A DNA stretch of 16,038 bases from HLUCCA09 sp038757905. GTDB taxonomy: Bacteria > Pseudomonadota > Alphaproteobacteria > Rhodobacterales > Rhodobacteraceae. The notes beneath the pieces are model-generated. The model saw nothing but the letters and a program-made list of their open reading frames with translations, ran no database searches and was not told the origin of the DNA. A program made the position numbers and the translations under genes. How positions within the stretch are numbered: the stretch's first letter is position 1; each line of letters begins with the position of its first letter. Location: positions 1 through 16,038 of the forward strand of contig JBCDGG010000128.1 of the NCBI GenBank assembly GCA_038757905.1, written 5' to 3'. Shown here piece by piece: positions 8,991-15,496 of the stretch.

Positions 8991-9478
8991 GGGCCCCCTC
9001 ACTTTCAGGGCTTTCCAGTCCTATTGCCGCTTCGGGCACGGGTGAGATGTTGGGCGCCTGCCGGCCTGACAGGTGAGATGCGGCCGTGTGCGGGCCTCGC
9101 GGTGTCCCTGAGCGGCGGATGTGGCCGCTCCATTCCGGCGGCGTGGCGCGCGCGTGTCGGGTGACCGGGGGAGTGGGCCCGACATGGAAGGACCGGTGCA
9201 GGCCGGTTCCGGCCCATCTGTGGGCATTGTTCTGATTGGGGAGGGTCATCGATGTCTCTGCGGCGGTGTCACGGCGGCCTTGTGTGCAGATGTGTCGTGC
9301 CTCTGTCGTCCGATCCTATCGGCGCAGAGCCCGGCGGGACAGGAAGGCGCAGGAAACCGCTCGCGCCCATTGGGCACGGGTCCTTGCCGATACGCGTGAA
9401 CGATCCTCCGGCAGCGGGCGGCTAGAGGATCGGTGCCAGCCCGGTGGGCGGCGGCACGATCTGTTGCAGGAGACACCC
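8991..9478. other. Divergent intergenic region, 488 bp
   Basis: It separates the minus-strand small-protein/S41 pair from the plus-strand serine hydrolase and should hold both promoters, though no strong sigma70 consensus stands out. It contains a perfect 7-bp hairpin at 9110-9130 and a 57-codon ORF at 9252-9425 with a good ribosome binding site (GGGGAGG, seven-base gap, ATG) but several rare codons (AGA, AGG, ATA). It also holds the second copy of the 14-mer found at 6355. An in-frame upstream extension of the serine hydrolase gene to 9236 lacks the signal-peptide context and is not taken as coding. Confidence 0.5.
9110..9130. other. Perfect 7-bp inverted repeat (possible RNA hairpin)
   Basis: GAGCGGC, seven-base loop GGATGTG, GCCGCTC. 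There is no T-run on either side, so it is not a typical intrinsic terminator. It could fold in a leader transcript of the minus-strand genes (about 120 bases upstream of the small ORF) or be a protein-binding site. In GC-rich DNA a chance occurrence is also possible. Confidence 0.35.
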
Positions 9479-11449
9479 ATGAAGCTGCGATTTCTGCGTC
9501 TTGCAGGCGCGACGGCCTCCGCCGGCCACACCGGCGCGACGGCTCTGGTGCGGATCATGGCGGTATTGGGCGCCCTCGCCTGGGCTTCCTCTGCCTGGGC
9601 GCAGGAGCCGTGGCGCGTGCATCTCGGGCCCTTCGTGGACGGGCTCGTGACCACGATCCTCGATCAGGACGCCGTCGCAGGCGCGGTGGTGCAGGTCGTC
9701 ACGGGGGACGAGGTGCTGATCTCGCGCGGCTACCGGTTGGCCGATGTCCGAACGGGCCGTTCGATGTCGGCGACCGGGGATATCGTCCCCCTGGCCTCGG
9801 TCACCAAGGTGTTCACGTCCCTGGCGATCCTGCAGCTTGCGGAGGTAGGCCGGCTGTCGCTCGACGATCCGATCGCGCAGTATCTGCCGGGGCTGGACCT
9901 CGACCAGCCGCACGGGGCGATCACCATCGCTCATCTGCTCAGCCATACCGCGGGGCTGGAGGAGCGATACTCCGGCTATCTGGCCACCCATCCCGATCTC
10001 GTCGGGGCGCCGGCAATTTCGCAGATCTCCGCCGTCCTTCCCCGCCAGATCCGTCCGCCCGGAGAGGTGATCGCGTACTCCAACGCGAGCTATGTCTTGC
10101 TGGGCTGGATCGTCGCCCATCTGTCGGGCCAAACATACGAGGATTACGTCGGCGCGCACATCCTCTCTCCCCTGGGCATCGAGGCCGCGTCTTTCGTGCT
10201 TCAGCAGGACGGCGCGTCCGACAGTTGGCGGGGTGGCGCGAGCCCCTTCCACATTTGGGACGCCGGTCGCTACATGGCGGTGGACGCCCCGCCTCTGCCC
10301 GCCATTCACGGTCCCTCCGGCGGCCTCGCGCTGACCGCCGAAGGCATGGGGCGCGTCCTGCAGGCGCTTCTGCGCGAGGGAGATCACGGCGGCGCGCCCG
10401 GTCTTTCGGAGGGAGTGATTGCCCGGATGCACCAAACAGCGTGGCCCGGTCGGCCGGATCTGTCAGGGCGCACGATGGCGTATTGGACCGAGGATTGGGC
10501 CGGGCATGACGTCTACTATCACGGCGGATCGCATTTCGGCTTCCACACGATGATGGTGCTCGTGCCAACACTCGACCTCGGCTTTTTCGTTGCCGCGAAC
10601 GGGCCAAGCGGCAGCGCGCTGACCGGATTGCCACGGCGGGCGCTGCGCGAGGTCATCGCACCGGGAGAGAGAGCGGCCGCGCCGCGCGCCGCATGCGATG
10701 CGCCGTGTCTGGCGGAGTACACGGGCAGGTTCATGACGACGCGGCGCAACGAAACCGGGTTCGACAGATTGCAGCCCTTCGGCCTCCGCACGATGGAGGT
10801 TCACACAACGGCGGAGGGTGAGCTTGTCCTGTCGGGCCTTGGATATGCGCGGCGGTTTCACCCGGTCGGCGCCGATCTGTTCGAGACGCCGGAGGCCGAC
10901 GCTTTTCTAGGGTTCCGCCGCGACCCCAATGGTCGCGTCGTAGGCTCCTTCCTGAATGCCGGGATGCACTCGTTCGATCGGCTGGGGTTCTGGCACACGG
11001 CGGCGTCGGTCCGGTCGGGCGTGGCAGCGGCGATTGTCGGGGCCGCATTGTGTCTGCTGGCGGGCATACTGTCCCGCCGCGCATCGCTGCACGCCCTGCG
11101 ATCTGCGCGGGTGTCCGACATTGTGCGCGCGGGTGGTGTGCCTGCTATCCTCGGGGTGTTCTGGCTCGGGACACTTGCCGTTGCCACGGTGCTGGTGCTT
11201 GCGCTTTTGGACGGCCGCGATCTGTCTGGCGTACCGACGCCCGGGCCCCTGCTTTGGGGGCTGACGTCGATCTTTGCCGTTGCCGCGACGAGCGTCGTCT
11301 GGGCCGGCGTCTGGCTGGTGCGCGCGGGGGGAGCAAGTGCCGCCGGGGCCGCACCCCGGCTCCTGGTCCTCGCCGCTCTCCCGCTGTTGTCTTGGGCCTT
11401 GTTCGCGGCGTGGATGTGGAACCTGCCGACGGCCGCCCCAAACTGGTGA
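9479..11449 (+). CDS. Class C beta-lactamase-like serine hydrolase with C-terminal four-helix membrane domain
   Basis: 656 residues. An N-terminal hydrophobic signal segment ends at about WASSAWAQ (residues 35-42), so the catalytic domain should face the periplasm. The penicillin-binding-protein/class C beta-lactamase motifs are in order: Ser107-Val-Thr-Lys110 (SxxK), Tyr200-Ser-Asn202 (YxN), and His348-Gly-Gly350 in place of KTG. ITIAHLLSHTAGL (about residues 147-159) is also typical. Residues about 410-510 form a linking domain. Four membrane helices follow, near 513-535, 554-576, 591-614 and 628-647. The ATG has AGGAGA seven bases upstream. Such proteins include peptidases, esterases and peptidoglycan enzymes; HGG instead of KTG argues against assuming beta-lactam hydrolysis. 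The stop lies 4 bp from the end of the convergent alpha/beta hydrolase gene. Confidence 0.88.
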   Translation: MKLRFLRLAGATASAGHTGATALVRIMAVLGALAWASSAWAQEPWRVHLGPFVDGLVTTILDQDAVAGAVVQVVTGDEVLISRGYRLADVRTGRSMSATGDIVPLASVTKVFTSLAILQLAEVGRLSLDDPIAQYLPGLDLDQPHGAITIAHLLSHTAGLEERYSGYLATHPDLVGAPAISQISAVLPRQIRPPGEVIAYSNASYVLLGWIVAHLSGQTYEDYVGAHILSPLGIEAASFVLQQDGASDSWRGGASPFHIWDAGRYMAVDAPPLPAIHGPSGGLALTAEGMGRVLQALLREGDHGGAPGLSEGVIARMHQTAWPGRPDLSGRTMAYWTEDWAGHDVYYHGGSHFGFHTMMVLVPTLDLGFFVAANGPSGSALTGLPRRALREVIAPGERAAAPRAACDAPCLAEYTGRFMTTRRNETGFDRLQPFGLRTMEVHTTAEGELVLSGLGYARRFHPVGADLFETPEADAFLGFRRDPNGRVVGSFLNAGMHSFDRLGFWHTAASVRSGVAAAIVGAALCLLAGILSRRASLHALRSARVSDIVRAGGVPAILGVFWLGTLAVATVLVLALLDGRDLSGVPTPGPLLWGLTSIFAVAATSVVWAGVWLVRAGGASAAGAAPRLLVLAALPLLSWALFAAWMWNLPTAAPNW

Positions 11450-11453
11450 AGGA

Positions 11454-12221
11454 TCAGGCGCGGGCGTCGCCCGCGCGGCGCATGAAGCCCTCGATCGCGC
11501 GTCGCAGTTGCAGCGGGTTGTCGGTGTGCAGCATGTGCCCGCCGGGAAGCCGCAGAAACTGCGCGCCCTCGATCCCATCGGCGATCATGCCGGCCCCGTA
11601 ATGCGTCGCGGTGCTGTCGCGGCCTACGATCACCAGCGTCGGCGCCTTGATCTGCGACAGCCGCGGGCGGCCATCGTAGCGCGCCGCCGCGTCGAGAGCC
11701 GCCCCGATCTGGTGGCGACCCTTGCGGGCAAGCTGGCGGTTGAGTTCGGCGCGCGTCGCCGCTCCCTGGCCCAGCCCAAAGATCCGGGCAGACCATGCGG
11801 GCGGTATCGTCTTGTAGATCCTGGCGGCAAATGCGGCGGCGATGCAGCTCGACAACCGGTCGCGGATCGTGGGCACGGCTTCGATCAGAACCAGACCGGC
11901 GATCCTGGTCGGCGCCCGCGCGGCGAGTTCCAGCGCGACCATTCCACCGAGGGAGTGCCCCACAAGCAGCACATCCTGCGGGAGTGCGGGCACAAGCGTC
12001 TCGGCGAAGGCCTCGACTGATGGCGGCGCGATCATCGGCGCGGTGCCGTGACCCGGGAGGTCGGGTGTCGTGGCGCGGCGGTAGCCTGCGGTAATCCCGT
12101 GCCACGTATCGCCCGCAAGGCCCGCCCCGTGCAGCCACACGCTGTCATATTGTGCCAGCGGAGAAACCGGGGCGAAGGACAGGCGTCCGAGCGGGCGGGG
12201 AAGTTCGTTGGCGCGGGCCAT
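11454..12221 (-). CDS. Alpha/beta-fold hydrolase
   Basis: 255 residues, a usual size for a stand-alone alpha/beta hydrolase. Visible elements: the oxyanion-side His-Gly at 31-32 (WLHGAGLAGDTW), DLPGHG (54-59), the nucleophile elbow Gly-His-Ser90-Leu-Gly (VGHSLGGMVALELAAR), a lid region at about 118-175, a catalytic Asp candidate at 202 (TLVIVGRDSTATHY) and catalytic His229 (LPGGHMLHTDNP). There is no signal peptide, so it is probably cytoplasmic. Substrate class (ester, lactone or other) cannot be set from sequence. The ATG at 12221 has AAAGGA about 11 bases upstream; an in-frame start further upstream would add a basic, non-family leader. It is divergent from the AraC-type regulator with 219 bp between them, suggesting it may be that regulator's target. 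Confidence 0.87.
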   Translation of the reverse strand: MARANELPRPLGRLSFAPVSPLAQYDSVWLHGAGLAGDTWHGITAGYRRATTPDLPGHGTAPMIAPPSVEAFAETLVPALPQDVLLVGHSLGGMVALELAARAPTRIAGLVLIEAVPTIRDRLSSCIAAAFAARIYKTIPPAWSARIFGLGQGAATRAELNRQLARKGRHQIGAALDAAARYDGRPRLSQIKAPTLVIVGRDSTATHYGAGMIADGIEGAQFLRLPGGHMLHTDNPLQLRRAIEGFMRRAGDARA

Positions 12222-12440
12222 GCGGCGGCGATCCTTTGCGGCTATCCTGGGGGCGGCGGGCCTCGGAGCCCTTATCCGTGCCTGACACATCGCCGTTTTC
12301 CGGTCGTCCGGATCGCTGTGTGCCGTGTCCGGCCCGTCCGGGACGGACAGGCGATTTCCCACACCAAGTTGAGGCGCGTGGTGTCTTCGGGATATGCAAC
12401 GCGGCAAGCCCAGTTGCAGCTTCCCAGGGGGCCGGACCAG
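12222..12440. promoter_or_regulatory. Divergent control region with three GTCCGG repeats
   Basis: This 219-bp gap separates the alpha/beta hydrolase from the AraC-type regulator. GTCCGG occurs at 12306-12311, 12327-12332 and 12336-12341, in the same direction, 21 and 9 bases apart. The last copy lies within the 13-base palindrome CCGTCCGGGACGG (12334-12346). AraC-family proteins often bind direct repeats about two helical turns apart, so this is a candidate site; the GC-rich background weakens the case. Confidence 0.3.
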
Positions 12441-13655
12441 ATGGTGTTCGATCCAGACACAGTGCTCACGGCATCGGTCGCCGTCACCTTCGCCTTGGCC
12501 GCGTTCTCGGCGGTGATCAGCTGGCTGCAGCGCGACAGCGTTCCGGCGCGGGCGACGCTCGCGATGTTCTTTGCGGCCTTTGCACTGAGCGAGATCGACA
12601 CCTTGGCGGCCGCCGTGACCGTCGACATGGCCCAGACGCTCCGCGACGGGGCGGAGTTCATCGCGTTCACGGCCAATTTCTGCCTGATGCCGCTCTTTCT
12701 GGTCTATGTGCGCGAGCTTGCCGCTCCGTCCGGGGCCGCGCTGAACGCCCGGAGGCTGGCAGGGCATTTCGGCCTGCCCGCGGTTGCGCTGTTCTTTGGC
12801 GGGGTGGCGATGCTGCTCCCGGCCGAGACGCGGGCCCTCTGGTATAGCGGCGCCGCTGCGTCCGGGCCGATGCCCGGGCTTGCCGTGTTGCACTACGGCT
12901 TCAGCGTGCTGACGGTTCTGCTCCTTCTGCAATGGGCTTTGTATGTCGTCTGGATCGCGCGGCTTCAGGCGCAGCACATCACCCGGCTGAAACAGCACTT
13001 TGCCAGCACCGAAGGGCTGGAGCTGCGATGGGTGGCGGTTCTGGCATTCGCCATGGGGTGCTATGTGCTGCAAAGCCTTGCGGGCGAGCTTCTGATCCTG
13101 CTGGGCGCCGATGACCCGATCGGCCCGGTGCTCGACAGTTTCCTGGTGATGCTCATCGTGGTCACCCTGGCGCTTTGGGGGCTGAGGCCCTCGGCCGATC
13201 TCGACCGAGCGCGCCTTGCGATCGGCGACACCGCCCCGGCACCCGGGCAGAAGTACGAACGAAGCGCCCTCGGGAAGGAACAGGCCAACAGGATCGCACG
13301 CAAGCTCATCCGCGCCATGCAGGAGGACCGGCTGTTTCGCGATCCGAACCTGACGCTGCGCGTTCTGGCGCGCCATGTGGGCGTCTCGACGAACTATGCG
13401 TCGCAGACATTGAATCAGGAGCTCGATCAGTCGTTCTTCGAGTTCGTCAACGGGTGGCGCGTCCAGGAAGCGATCCCGTTGGTCGAAGCGGGAACCGAGA
13501 CTGTCCTGTCCATCGCCTACGAAGTCGGGTTCAACTCGCGATCCTCGTTCTATGCCGCATTCAAGCGCAACACCGGCCTGACGCCGAGCGCCTACAAGTC
13601 CGCCAGATCCGCCACGGGATCGGACCCGGCCACCGGCAGCCCGCAGACGGGATGA
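12441..13655 (+). CDS. Membrane-embedded AraC-family transcriptional regulator
   Basis: 404 residues. The N-terminal ~250 residues contain about seven hydrophobic helices (near 8-29, 37-60, 71-91, 108-126, 147-171, 195-221 and 227-247). A linker at 250-290 leads to an AraC-type double helix-turn-helix at about 296-388, with LTLRVLARHVGVSTNYASQTLNQ as the first HTH and the signature IAYEVGFNSRSSFYAAFKRN, then TGLTPSAYK, as the second. This is a one-component sensor: a membrane domain in place of a soluble ligand domain, DNA binding in the cytoplasm. The signal is unknown. The ATG at 12441 is preceded by AGGGGG about nine bases away; in-frame sequence upstream adds no recognisable domain. Likely targets are itself and the divergent hydrolase gene (inference). 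Confidence 0.88.
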   Translation: MVFDPDTVLTASVAVTFALAAFSAVISWLQRDSVPARATLAMFFAAFALSEIDTLAAAVTVDMAQTLRDGAEFIAFTANFCLMPLFLVYVRELAAPSGAALNARRLAGHFGLPAVALFFGGVAMLLPAETRALWYSGAAASGPMPGLAVLHYGFSVLTVLLLLQWALYVVWIARLQAQHITRLKQHFASTEGLELRWVAVLAFAMGCYVLQSLAGELLILLGADDPIGPVLDSFLVMLIVVTLALWGLRPSADLDRARLAIGDTAPAPGQKYERSALGKEQANRIARKLIRAMQEDRLFRDPNLTLRVLARHVGVSTNYASQTLNQELDQSFFEFVNGWRVQEAIPLVEAGTETVLSIAYEVGFNSRSSFYAAFKRNTGLTPSAYKSARSATGSDPATGSPQTG

Positions 13656-13702
13656 CGCCGCCCCGCTCCAGGGGCACGCGCTGCGCCGCATGGCTTCCTC
13701 GG

Positions 13703-13724
13703 GCGCCAGGCCCGGGCGCTTTCC
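13703..13724 (+). terminator. Weak hairpin after the AraC-type gene
   Basis: GCGCC, seven-base loop, GGCGC, followed by TTTCC, 48 bases after the regulator's stop. The stem has only five pairs and the T-run is short. Another five-pair hairpin (GCCCC/GGGGC) lies at 13660-13675. The rest of the 289-bp gap to the ankyrin gene holds nothing I can support. Confidence 0.25.
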
Positions 13725-13944
13725 AAAGGTTGCTTCTAAGGGCTGCGCGGCCACCCGGCGCGTTCCGTCGTGCGAGCGGGTCGCCGCTTAGGGTCCGCGT
13801 GGCTCCTGGGCACGCGCGACGCGCGCCCTCCTGACGCGGGTGTTGCGATCGGCGACTGCAGGTGCGCCATGCGTGTGTAGCCGTTCGCATGCGTGAGCGC
13901 GCTTACTCTTTCCAGGCCCGGCACTTGCGACCTTGCTGTCCGGA

Positions 13945-14334
13945 TCAGCGTCGTCCCGCCACCAGCCGTTTGAAGTCACCGCCCAGGGCATTGGCGATAT
14001 CCGCTGGCGTTTCCTCGAATTCCGATCGGTGCTTGAGGTCGGCCCCGGCTTCGATCAGGGCCGTCGCGGCCGCGAGGTTCTGCTTCTTGAGCGCGATGTG
14101 AAGTGGTGTTTCCGACATGTCTCCGGCGGCGTTCACGTCCGCGCCCGCTTCGATCAACTGCCGGACAGCATAGGTGTCGCCTCGCCAGAGCATCACATGC
14201 AGGGGCGTGTCGCCTTCGACATCACGACTGTGCACCGTGACGGGGGCCGCGCCCAGGCTCTCCGGAAACAGGGAATCCGAGCAGGACGCCAGGATCTCGT
14301 CGAGGGGCATCCGCCGTTTCGTGCGCTTCGCCAT
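13945..14334 (-). CDS. Small ankyrin-repeat protein
   Basis: 129 residues with two clear ankyrin repeats and one partial. The first is EGDTPLHVMLWRGDTYAVRQLIEAGADVN (about 40-68), the second SETPLHIALKKQNLAAATALIEAGADL (about 74-100), and EETPADIANALGG (about 107-119) begins a third. The lysine- and arginine-rich N-terminus (MAKRTKRR) is followed by a short segment without a known domain. There is no signal peptide, so it is probably cytoplasmic. Ankyrin repeats bind proteins, but the partner is not indicated by the neighbourhood. The ATG has GGGAG about 11 bases upstream. It is on the same strand as the DUF6544-like gene but separated from it by 193 bp and a strong hairpin, so separate transcription is likely. 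Confidence 0.85.
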   Translation of the reverse strand: MAKRTKRRMPLDEILASCSDSLFPESLGAAPVTVHSRDVEGDTPLHVMLWRGDTYAVRQLIEAGADVNAAGDMSETPLHIALKKQNLAAATALIEAGADLKHRSEFEETPADIANALGGDFKRLVAGRR

Positions 14335-14452
14335 TCGTGCCGCAGCTCCCTTTTGCGCCCGTGCCGGAGGCTAAGCGAGTTGGCGGGCGCCGCCAAACGG
14401 AATGTCCCCCGGCGCAGTGTGCGCACTTTGTCCGATGGGCGCGACGGTTCGA

Positions 14453-14485
14453 AACGCGGCCAGCCGCTTCTCGGCGGGCCGCGTT
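14453..14485 (-). terminator. Strong hairpin, likely terminator of the DUF6544-like gene
   Basis: Outer stem AACGCGGCC (14453-14461) pairs perfectly with GGCCGCGTT (14477-14485). Inside it, after one mismatch, GCCG pairs with CGGC around a five-base loop. This gives nine plus four base pairs, placed 43 bases past the minus-strand stop at 14528. On the minus strand the stem runs into TTTCG, so only a short U-run follows. Termination is inferred from its position and strength. Confidence 0.5.
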
Positions 14486-14527
14486 CAGTCGTGGTGTCCG
14501 CGCACAGTTCCCGCGCGCTGTGCTGCC

Positions 14528-15373
14528 CTACTCAAAGGCGATGGCGGTGAGTTCCGCGTCAAAGAACGGAAAGATCTCTCCGTCCGCGGCGCGCGAGATG
14601 ACGAAGCGATGGGGGATCATCGTCCCTCCGACATCGCGGTAATCCTCCCGCGTGACGTGCTCGCCGGAGCCGTGGTAGGGCGTCGTCAGATCGCCGTCTT
14701 CTTCGGCCGTCATGTGTGTCATCCGTCCGTCCTCGGCAAAGTGCGCGATCATCGTCGCCTGGAGGCCGTCCGCCGATACGGTGGCGCGTGCGCTGGTGTC
14801 TGACACCGCATCCCACGTCACCGCGCAGCCCGGCAGCAGCGCCTGCGGAAACAGCGCGCTTTCCAGCAGCCAGCGCCGGAGCGAGATGGTGTTGAGTTCG
14901 GGCGATCCCGTCTCGTCGACCACGGTGATCAGCGACAGCACCTTGGCCTTCATCTCCATCTCGCCCTCCGCGAAGAAATCGTAGGCGCGCGCCCAGATCC
15001 CGACGGCAACGGGCGTGGTGGCCGAGAACATCAGGGCCGGCGCGCCAATCGCGATGACCTGTTCGGAGGTGGTGTGACTGAAGCCGTCGGTCAGCGGACG
15101 CCGGAACTGGCCCTCGGCGCTCAGCCGGACGATGGACGCCTCCGGCACTTCGTCGGGAAAGACGAACCCGAAGTAGCGCTGCACCGGTTCGGGCAGGGCG
15201 CCCATGCTCTCTGGCGATGCCGAGGGCACACAGCTCGTTTCGGCGATCTCCTCGATGCGCTCGCGGAACGCGCCGATGTCCCGTTCGGTCATGACCGAGC
15301 CGACGCCGACTGCGCCCGCGATCCCGGCTGCCAAAACCCCGATCCCGATACCGCTCCCTATCAAAACTCTCAT
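14528..15373 (-). CDS. DUF6544-like membrane-anchored protein of unknown function
   Basis: 281 residues. One glycine- and alanine-rich hydrophobic helix at about residues 3-28 looks like a signal anchor; the rest is probably periplasmic. The body resembles the DUF6544/DUF6920 family: LPEPVQRYFGFVF (60-72), VRLSAEGQFR (82-91), MFSATTPVAVGIWARAYDFFAEGEMEMKAKVLSL (115-148), an ELNTISLRRWLLESALFPQALLPG stretch (159-182) and a following Trp-containing beta region. The family has no established biochemical role that I know of; it is called from remembered sequence pattern, not from a search. The ATG has GGAG seven bases upstream. The gene diverges from a TetR-type regulator, with paired inverted repeats between them, so it is probably under that repressor's control. 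Confidence 0.8.
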   Translation of the reverse strand: MRVLIGSGIGIGVLAAGIAGAVGVGSVMTERDIGAFRERIEEIAETSCVPSASPESMGALPEPVQRYFGFVFPDEVPEASIVRLSAEGQFRRPLTDGFSHTTSEQVIAIGAPALMFSATTPVAVGIWARAYDFFAEGEMEMKAKVLSLITVVDETGSPELNTISLRRWLLESALFPQALLPGCAVTWDAVSDTSARATVSADGLQATMIAHFAEDGRMTHMTAEEDGDLTTPYHGSGEHVTREDYRDVGGTMIPHRFVISRAADGEIFPFFDAELTAIAFE

Positions 15374-15403
15374 AATCTGCTCCAAACGGCTTTGCGACTC
15401 GTT

Positions 15404-15423
15404 ACCGTACACACATGTACGGT
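15404..15423. promoter_or_regulatory. Operator 1: perfect 8-bp inverted repeat in the tetR divergent gap
   Basis: ACCGTACACACATGTACGGT: ACCGTACA and its exact inverse TGTACGGT flank CACA. It lies in the 5' leader of the DUF6544-like gene, 30 bases or more from that gene's start codon. Size and symmetry are typical of TetR-family operators. Confidence 0.75.
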
Positions 15424-15435
15424 TCTTTACGGCTT

Positions 15436-15453
15436 CCGTATACCTGTGTACGG
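15436..15453. promoter_or_regulatory. Operator 2: second, imperfect inverted repeat
   Basis: CCGTATACCTGTGTACGG is an inverted repeat with one mismatch per arm pair, and matches the core of operator 1 at 14 of 18 positions in the same direction. Read in reverse it shares ACCGTACACA with operator 1. The centres are 31 bp apart, about three turns of DNA, which would place two bound dimers on the same face. It overlaps the spacer and -10 of the predicted minus-strand promoter. Confidence 0.65.
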
Positions 15454-15463
15454 TCGCTGTCAA
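15437..15463 (-). promoter_or_regulatory. Candidate sigma70-type promoter of the DUF6544-like gene
   Basis: On the minus strand a consensus -35 TTGACA (15463 to 15458) is followed after 15 bases by TATACG (15442 to 15437). The spacer is shorter than the optimal 17, so the -10 call is less sure than the -35. Operator 2 covers the spacer and -10, so a bound repressor would block polymerase. Confidence 0.45.
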
Positions 15464-15496
15464 GACGTGCGGGCGCGACGGGAGAGGGGGCGGGCC

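Noticed and set aside
8331..9164. 277-codon plus-strand frame over the S41 start and small ORF
   Set aside because: Highly Arg-rich composition typical of a shadow frame; no recognisable motif.
9236..9478. Upstream extension of the serine hydrolase by 81 residues
   Set aside because: It would bury the signal peptide, and the ATG at 9479 has a good AGGAGA site. The extension resembles no domain.
12222..13754. Minus-strand extension of the alpha/beta hydrolase frame by about 510 residues across the AraC-type gene
   Set aside because: The added sequence is low-complexity and antisense to a clearly recognisable AraC protein. The hydrolase fold begins normally at the ATG at 12221.
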